Positions 5,522-9,702 of a stretch of DNA of 9,702 bases are shown here, piece after piece (the first letter of the stretch is position 1; every line of letters starts with the position of its first letter). Under the pieces are notes generated by a model that was given only the letters and a program-made list of their open reading frames with translations, was not told the DNA's origin and ran no database searches. Origin of the DNA: Candidatus Aminicenantota bacterium (lineage in GTDB: Bacteria; Acidobacteriota; Aminicenantia; UBA2199). The position numbers and the translations under genes were made by a program. The stretch lies in assembly GCA_030612495.1 (NCBI GenBank), contig JAUWNT010000082.1:1-9702 (forward strand). The letters run 5' to 3'.

Positions 5522-7168
5522 TTATTTTTCCATAGTTTTTATCAATTCAGTTGCAAGAAACCATTTTCTATATTCAAGGCTATGAGTGTAATTTGTTATT
5601 ATTTTAATGGCAATATTTTTGTTTTTTCCAAGCAAGTATAAGAATTCTTTTTCCTTTTTTTTGAGATTTTTTATTGAGTAATTTTCAAAATTTCTCCACT
5701 CCTTTTTTGCCAATTTAATCCGATTTTTGTAGTCTAAGTCAACAAGTTCTGAAAGTTTTGCAAAATTCCAGAAAGCATAGCTTGTATTAGATTTAAAAAA
5801 AACATTTTCCTTTTTAAAATGGTTGTTTATTGCATCTTTTGAATTTCCATATGTATATCCAGAGGGAGTGGAATCAACAGAAAAATACCATGGAGTGTAA
5901 GCATTTGAATCTGGTCTTCTAAAGCAAATCCAGACAATATCTTTTATCTCTTGAGGCATGTCATTTCTGAGTTTTGCAACAAATGAATATTGTGTTGATT
6001 TTGTGCATATAGTTCTATTTTTAGTTGAGTTTGGAGAGCCATTCTTATAATTATTTGATAAATCATATTCAGTGTCTTCAAAATGATCTCTTAAAACCTT
6101 AAATAAGTCTCTAACTTTTACTTTTCTTTTCGGAATGAATGAAAATGGTAATGGTTTATCCATTACGTATTTCTCTTCTGCTAATAAGCTTATTCCTCTC
6201 CATTGTCTGAGAATATTTCGCATTGATTTATAATTATCTGAATTTGAGTAAATTTTAGAAAAGTTGAATTTCTTTTGAAGGCTCTTATTTCTCCATTGAT
6301 TTAAAATATTTTTCATTGCTTTAAGGTTTCCTTTATTTGAGTTGATTTCAGTAAGGTTAAATTTATTTTCGAGATCTTTAAACTTCCATTGTTTTAGAAT
6401 ATTTTTTATGTTTTTTATATCCTGTAAGTTTTTATAATATTTTGAGAAGTCTATTATTCCCTCTTTTTTTAAATCAAACCAACCCTTTACTATTGAATAT
6501 TCAATAATATCAGGAGAGCCAAGGAATCTTTTTTTGTCTGCTGGAGAAATTTTATTAATTGTAAAACGATTTGAAATCACAGCAATATGATTGTCTGGAA
6601 CCTTTTTTGCAATCCAGTGTTTTCCCATTATGACATGAAGTATCCAACCTTCATTTGAATCTGCAACACACAATGTGCGGCCAGATGAATAGTACCCAAA
6701 TTTCTCTATTAATTTTCCAGCTATTTGAACAGCATCTCTTGCTGATTTTGCCCGTTCTGCAATTATTCTTCTAAGAAGAAATCCTATTCCACCATGTGTT
6801 ATATCTCCTTTATCTTCTTTTGATTGACATGCATTTGAAGTAACAACAATACCGTTCTCAGTAAAATAAGAATCACTAAAGTCTTTGCCAGGTATTTCAA
6901 GCCACAGAAAACCTGATGTTTTTCTTATTTGAGTAATATATCCATTATTTTTTAATTTAATTAATTCGTTTTTTTTGTGAAGAGTTGAATGGATTTTATG
7001 AACATTCACAAATAGTTTACCCTGATCATCTTCATTGTGAGCAATAATAACAGAACCATCAGCACTGGCATTTTTCCCAACTATAATTGTAAAACAATTT
7101 TTATTGTCAGGAATTAAGAAAATATTAAGTGTTACTAAGAATAGTATTAAAAAGAATGACTTCCTCAT
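5522..7168 (-). CDS. Exported C69-family (U34, PepD-like) dipeptidase with three internal 31-residue repeats
   Basis: A 548-residue protein from the ATG at 7166-7168, numbered here from that Met. MRKSFFLILFLVTLNIFLIP is a signal peptide or membrane anchor. Cys25 in CFTIIVGKNASADGSVIIAHNED is the expected N-terminal nucleophile of the C69/Ntn-hydrolase family, normally exposed by removal of the preceding residues. Other family-like blocks are FTENGIVVTSNACQS, GGIGFLLRRIIAERAKSARDAV, GWILHVIMGKHWIAKKVPDNHIAVISNRF, RTICTKSTQYSFVAKLR and CFRRPDSNAYTPWYF. The family cleaves dipeptides or small amide substrates; here it probably acts in the periplasm on peptides. The odd feature is a tandem triplication at about residues 238-330. 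An in-frame TTG at 7204 would add 12 residues (KKKLYCVIYRY), but these spoil the signal peptide and neither start has a good ribosome binding site, so the ATG is preferred. It is a single gene, convergent with the phosphatase operon and divergent from the radical SAM gene. Confidence 0.87.
   Translation of the reverse strand: MRKSFFLILFLVTLNIFLIPDNKNCFTIIVGKNASADGSVIIAHNEDDQGKLFVNVHKIHSTLHKKNELIKLKNNGYITQIRKTSGFLWLEIPGKDFSDSYFTENGIVVTSNACQSKEDKGDITHGGIGFLLRRIIAERAKSARDAVQIAGKLIEKFGYYSSGRTLCVADSNEGWILHVIMGKHWIAKKVPDNHIAVISNRFTINKISPADKKRFLGSPDIIEYSIVKGWFDLKKEGIIDFSKYYKNLQDIKNIKNILKQWKFKDLENKFNLTEINSNKGNLKAMKNILNQWRNKSLQKKFNFSKIYSNSDNYKSMRNILRQWRGISLLAEEKYVMDKPLPFSFIPKRKVKVRDLFKVLRDHFEDTEYDLSNNYKNGSPNSTKNRTICTKSTQYSFVAKLRNDMPQEIKDIVWICFRRPDSNAYTPWYFSVDSTPSGYTYGNSKDAINNHFKKENVFFKSNTSYAFWNFAKLSELVDLDYKNRIKLAKKEWRNFENYSIKNLKKKEKEFLYLLGKNKNIAIKIITNYTHSLEYRKWFLATELIKTMEK
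6179..6457 (-). repeat. Three tandem 93-bp in-frame repeats inside the C69 peptidase gene
   Basis: Three 31-codon units lie head to tail on the minus strand: 6457-6365, 6364-6272 and 6271-6179. Each follows the pattern Phe/Leu-Ser/Thr-Lys/Glu-x-Tyr/Asn ... NI-L-x-QW; the tails read IKNILKQWKFKDL, MKNILNQWRNKSL and MRNILRQWRGISL. The Trp residues are exactly 31 apart. The last unit (FSKIYSNSDNYKSMRNILRQWRG) looks most like the ancestral family segment, so the first two are probably duplicated copies that have diverged. The DNA copies still share words such as CTCCATTG on the plus strand. Confidence 0.82.
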
Positions 7169-7270
7169 ATATCTATAAATAACACAATATAGCTTTTTTT
7201 TCAAACTTTGTTTTTCAAAAATAAAAGCAATACACTATTAACTTTTAAATCATATTGATTATGTTTCAAA

Positions 7271-7299
7271 TTGATTTCTTTTGTTTAAAGTGATACTAT
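7271..7299 (+). promoter_or_regulatory. Promoter (extended -10) of the radical SAM-adaptor operon
   Basis: TTGATT (7271-7276) is followed 17 bp later by TACTAT (7294-7299), each 4 of 6 against consensus. TG at 7291-7292 stands one base before the -10 hexamer, an extended -10 arrangement that compensates for the weak hexamers. The start would be near 7306, with a short leader of about 18 nt. A weak AAAGG (7311-7315) sits 8 nt before the TTG start. Confidence 0.48.
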
Positions 7300-7323
7300 C
7301 TCTAACTTAAAAAGGTTATAAAA

Positions 7324-8808
7324 TTGAAATTTCAAATATTTATTCCTCCTCAAGGGTATGTGGCGCAGCGTTGGTCTGATGATAGCTCAATGCCTCCTTT
7401 AGGAGTTTTATTCTTAGGAGCGGTTTTAGAAAAAAGGGGTTATGATATTGAGATCGTGCCAGCTGATATATTGGGGTATGACTGGAAAGATATTGCTAAA
7501 AAAATAGAAGATTCAAAACCTGATGCTGTTGGGGTTACAACTACAACAGAAAACCGTTTTGAAAGTTTTAAACTGGCTAAAATAGCTAAGCAAGTAAACC
7601 CAAATATAGTTACTATTCTTGGGGGTCCTCATATTTCGATGGCAAAAATGGATACACTGATCCACATAAGGGATGTTGATGTTCTTTCAATAGGTGAGGG
7701 TGAAAATACTATAATTGATTTTGCAGAGGCTATAAAAACCGGAGATTCTCTTTCAAAAGTTAAAGGAATATATTATAGAGATAAATATGGGAAAATATTA
7801 TTCACTGGGGAGAGGAAAAAGATTGAAAATCTTGACGAGCTTCCCTTTCCTGCAAGACACCTTATACCTATTGATAAATATAATTTTTACATTGATACAA
7901 GGGATGGAAGGAGGAGAAGAGCCCAGAATATTATAACTTCAAGAGGGTGCCCCTTTAATTGCTATTTTTGTGCTACGCCTGTAAATTGGGGACGTAAGAT
8001 GCGTGGATATTCACCCAAAAAGGTTTTAGATGAAATTGAGCTTCTTATGGATAGGTATGGAGCTGAGTTTATATGGTTTTATGATGATACCCTAAATTAC
8101 AATTCTGAACGCTTAAATAGGATTATGGATATGATAATCGAGAGAAAGCTCAATATAAAATTTTCAAATGAATTCCGTATAGATATTATTGATAAACCTT
8201 TACTTGAAAAAATGAGAAAAGCTGGTCTTGAAATGGGATATTTCGGAATTGAAGCCGGAGCTTCGAGAGTGAGGCAAGATATTGTAAATAAACATTTTGA
8301 GATTGATAAAGCTTATAAATTTGTTGAATGGTCAAAAGAGTTTGATTTTATACCCGGACCCTTTTTTATATTTTCACATTACACTGAGACCTGGGCTGAA
8401 GCACAGGAAACAATAAAAATCATGAAAGAGATTAAGACTATTAATCCTCAGGCAGATATATCCACTGCCATTTTACACATTTACCCTGGTACTCCTTTAG
8501 AAGAGATTGCAAAAAAGGAGGGTATAATTCCGGAGAATTTTTCATGGTCAAAAAAATCCGATATGAAACGTGTGCATACTCTTCCTGCTGCGCAGGGTTA
8601 TGTTCCGCTTTTCAAACACAAGCTTAATTGGTGGCAAATTGCTAATTTGGTACTGAAATTTTCTTCAACGAGCAATAAAAAGGTATCAATATCAAAAATC
8701 AAGCAAACAATTAAATATGTGGCAAGTTTAAAAGATATATATGTGGATTTTATTTTTTTTATAGTAGTTTTAAAAAATAAAATTTTAGATTTTAAAAATA
8801 AAAAATAA
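7324..8808 (+). CDS. B12-binding-domain radical SAM protein
   Basis: A 494-residue protein with the layout of the BchE/P-methylase-like radical SAM group. Residues 1-150 resemble a cobalamin-binding Rossmann domain (PPLGVLFLGAVLEKRGYDIEIVPAD; DAVGVTTTTENRFESFKLAKIAK; TILGGPH; IGEGENTIIDF). A short linker (LDELPFPARHLIP) follows. The radical SAM core starts at ITSRGCPFNCYFCATP, where Cys209, Cys213 and Cys216 form the CxxxCxxC that holds the 4Fe-4S cluster. Later blocks are FIWFYDDTLN, GYFGIEAGA and LHIYPGTPLEE. Such enzymes use SAM, often with B12, for methylations, cyclisations or other radical steps; the substrate cannot be read. The C-terminus (about 430-494) is Lys/Ile-rich with a hydrophobic patch (IYVDFIFFIVV). 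The start is TTG: the conserved strand KFQIFIPPQGY begins directly after it, AAAGG lies 8 nt upstream, and the next Met (residue 23) would cut into the domain. It is followed after 14 bp by an adaptor-like gene, probably in one operon. Confidence 0.9.
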   Translation: MKFQIFIPPQGYVAQRWSDDSSMPPLGVLFLGAVLEKRGYDIEIVPADILGYDWKDIAKKIEDSKPDAVGVTTTTENRFESFKLAKIAKQVNPNIVTILGGPHISMAKMDTLIHIRDVDVLSIGEGENTIIDFAEAIKTGDSLSKVKGIYYRDKYGKILFTGERKKIENLDELPFPARHLIPIDKYNFYIDTRDGRRRRAQNIITSRGCPFNCYFCATPVNWGRKMRGYSPKKVLDEIELLMDRYGAEFIWFYDDTLNYNSERLNRIMDMIIERKLNIKFSNEFRIDIIDKPLLEKMRKAGLEMGYFGIEAGASRVRQDIVNKHFEIDKAYKFVEWSKEFDFIPGPFFIFSHYTETWAEAQETIKIMKEIKTINPQADISTAILHIYPGTPLEEIAKKEGIIPENFSWSKKSDMKRVHTLPAAQGYVPLFKHKLNWWQIANLVLKFSSTSNKKVSISKIKQTIKYVASLKDIYVDFIFFIVVLKNKILDFKNKK

Positions 8809-8810
8809 AA

Positions 8811-8817
8811 AAAAAGG
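8811..8817 (+). promoter_or_regulatory. Ribosome binding site of the adaptor-like gene
   Basis: AAAAAGG ends 5 nt before the ATG at 8823, within the 14-bp gap after the radical SAM stop codon. The gap leaves no room for a separate promoter, which supports co-transcription. Confidence 0.5.
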
Positions 8818-8822
8818 TAAAA

Positions 8823-9702
8823 ATGAAAAAGGTTTTAATTATTTTTTTTGTTGTGTTATTGGTTTTAAATCTTTTTACTCAAGATATAAAACAAAATAAA
8901 GAACAGCTTAACAGAGCTATAAAAGTAGAAGTTAGAAAAATCGAGTTGGGAACTTTTAAGGAATTTACTAATTATGAAGGTGAAATCTATCCTTATAAAG
9001 AGGGAGATAATTCTGTTATGAAGATTGTATTGCAGGATGAGGAAAATGAAATAATTTCAAAGAGCCAGGATATTTCTATATCATTTAAGGGAATTAAGGA
9101 AAATTTTTCATGGAAAAAACCGAGTAAGGGTTCAAATATTCTAGTTAGTAATGAGAATCTTAAATTGTCCCCAGGTATGAAAGTGATTGTACGAGTGTTA
9201 ACAAAAACACATAAAAACATTATTGTTCTTCCGGAAGATGAAATTTTAAGAGACACAAGAGGAAGTTATGTTTTTATTGCACATAGTAATAAAGCTAAGA
9301 AAGTGTATTTATCGTTGGTATATACTCATGAGCATAAGGCTTTAGTTAAATCAGGTCTATCTGTTAAAGATGAAATTATCATATTTGAAATCATTTCTTC
9401 AGGAGATAGAAATTTAAGAAAGAAAATCGAAAACATAAAAGATGGTGTAAATATAGAGATTATGGATAAAGATCCAGTTTCTGGAGAATATAGCAAAAGA
9501 GAATTATTAGATTTTGATAGAGAAAAGCTTGAAAAAAATAGAGAAAGCTTAGAAAGTGAGAGAAAAGGAAAAACAAAAGAGATAGAAACTTTTTCAGATG
9601 AAGGCTCTGTAACAATTTTTTCTAAGATGAAAAATAAACTGGATTTTGAAGTTTCTTTAGGGTTTTCAAAACCTGAACTTAAGGAGATCTATTATCGAGA
9701 CT
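8823..9702 (+). CDS. RND-efflux periplasmic adaptor-like protein, minimal form with C-terminal extension (3' end outside window)
   Basis: An open frame of 293 codons with no stop before the window edge. MKKVLIIFFVVLLVLNLFTQD is a signal peptide or N-terminal anchor. IKVEVRKIELGTFKEFTNYEGEIYP (33-57) resembles the first strand of membrane-fusion proteins. SPGMKVIVRV (116-125), IVLPEDEILRDTRGSYVFIA (133-152), VKSGLSVKDEIIIF (175-188) and ENIKDGVNIEIMD (203-215) match the beta-barrel and membrane-proximal domains of AcrA/HlyD-type adaptors. Only about 60 residues separate the first strand from the PGM motif, so the lipoyl and alpha-hairpin domains that normally sit there seem to be absent. After the usual end point the protein continues for at least 75 residues, with a charged helix (LLDFDREKLEKNRESLESERKGK) and a beta-like FEVSLGFSKPELKEIYYRD. 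The family links inner-membrane RND pumps to outer-membrane channels; whether this form does so is uncertain. It probably shares an operon with the radical SAM gene. Confidence 0.7.
   Translation, partial: MKKVLIIFFVVLLVLNLFTQDIKQNKEQLNRAIKVEVRKIELGTFKEFTNYEGEIYPYKEGDNSVMKIVLQDEENEIISKSQDISISFKGIKENFSWKKPSKGSNILVSNENLKLSPGMKVIVRVLTKTHKNIIVLPEDEILRDTRGSYVFIAHSNKAKKVYLSLVYTHEHKALVKSGLSVKDEIIIFEIISSGDRNLRKKIENIKDGVNIEIMDKDPVSGEYSKRELLDFDREKLEKNRESLESERKGKTKEIETFSDEGSVTIFSKMKNKLDFEVSLGFSKPELKEIYYRD

Noticed and set aside
5504..5530. AATTATCTTATAAGGTTATT imperfect palindrome between the phosphatase and peptidase stops as a terminator
   Set aside because: The convergent position and the following T-run are suggestive, but the stem has a mismatch and a G-T pair and is almost all A-T, so I could not support it as a feature.
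7169..7204. TTG at 7204 as the start of the C69 peptidase
   Set aside because: It adds KKKLYCVIYRY in front of a good signal peptide and has no clear ribosome binding site; the ATG at 7168 gives a normal export signal.

Overview
The window is AT-rich (roughly one third G+C by eye) and comes from a Gram-negative bacterium with an outer membrane: it carries a TonB-dependent-receptor/Oar-like beta-barrel and an RND-type periplasmic adaptor. The mix of an Oar-like receptor with a carboxypeptidase-regulatory domain, an exported C69 (U34) dipeptidase, a B12-binding radical SAM enzyme, a sigma-54 promoter and an RsbU/V/W-type partner switch would suit a lineage such as Aminicenantes, Acidobacteriota or a related uncultured phylum. 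That placement is inference from gene content, not something the sequence proves.

Layout from left to right. Positions 2-145 hold the 3' end of acpS (holo-ACP synthase), which runs convergently into a 1001-residue Oar-like outer-membrane receptor on the minus strand (165-3170). A 307-bp divergent intergenic region (3171-3477) follows. It contains a near-perfect sigma-54 (-24/-12) promoter pointing at the receptor and, behind it, three 18-bp dyad sites of identical 7-4-7 architecture spaced exactly 31 bp apart. This looks like an upstream activator array for an enhancer-binding protein. On its other side is a sigma-70-like promoter for a plus-strand operon of three overlapping genes (3478-5481): a STAS anti-sigma-factor antagonist, a short GHKL-type serine kinase/anti-sigma factor with an unusual ATP-binding motif, and a GAF-PP2C (RsbU/SpoIIE-like) phosphatase. 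Together they form a complete partner-switching module with no sigma factor next to it.

Convergent to this operon is a minus-strand exported C69-family peptidase (5522-7168) that contains three tandem 31-residue repeats. Divergent from it, with its own promoter, is a plus-strand pair: a B12-binding radical SAM protein (7324-8808) followed after 14 bp by the start of an RND-efflux-adaptor-like protein. That protein lacks room for the lipoyl/hairpin domains, carries a C-terminal extension, and is cut by the window end (8823-9702).

The most noteworthy signals are the helically phased operator array with the sigma-54 promoter, the tandem domain repeat inside the peptidase, the Asp-to-Phe change in the kinase G1 box, the A9 tract joining the kinase and phosphatase frames, and the minimal/extended adaptor. 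No RNA genes, CRISPR arrays, insertion sequences or phage genes were recognised.
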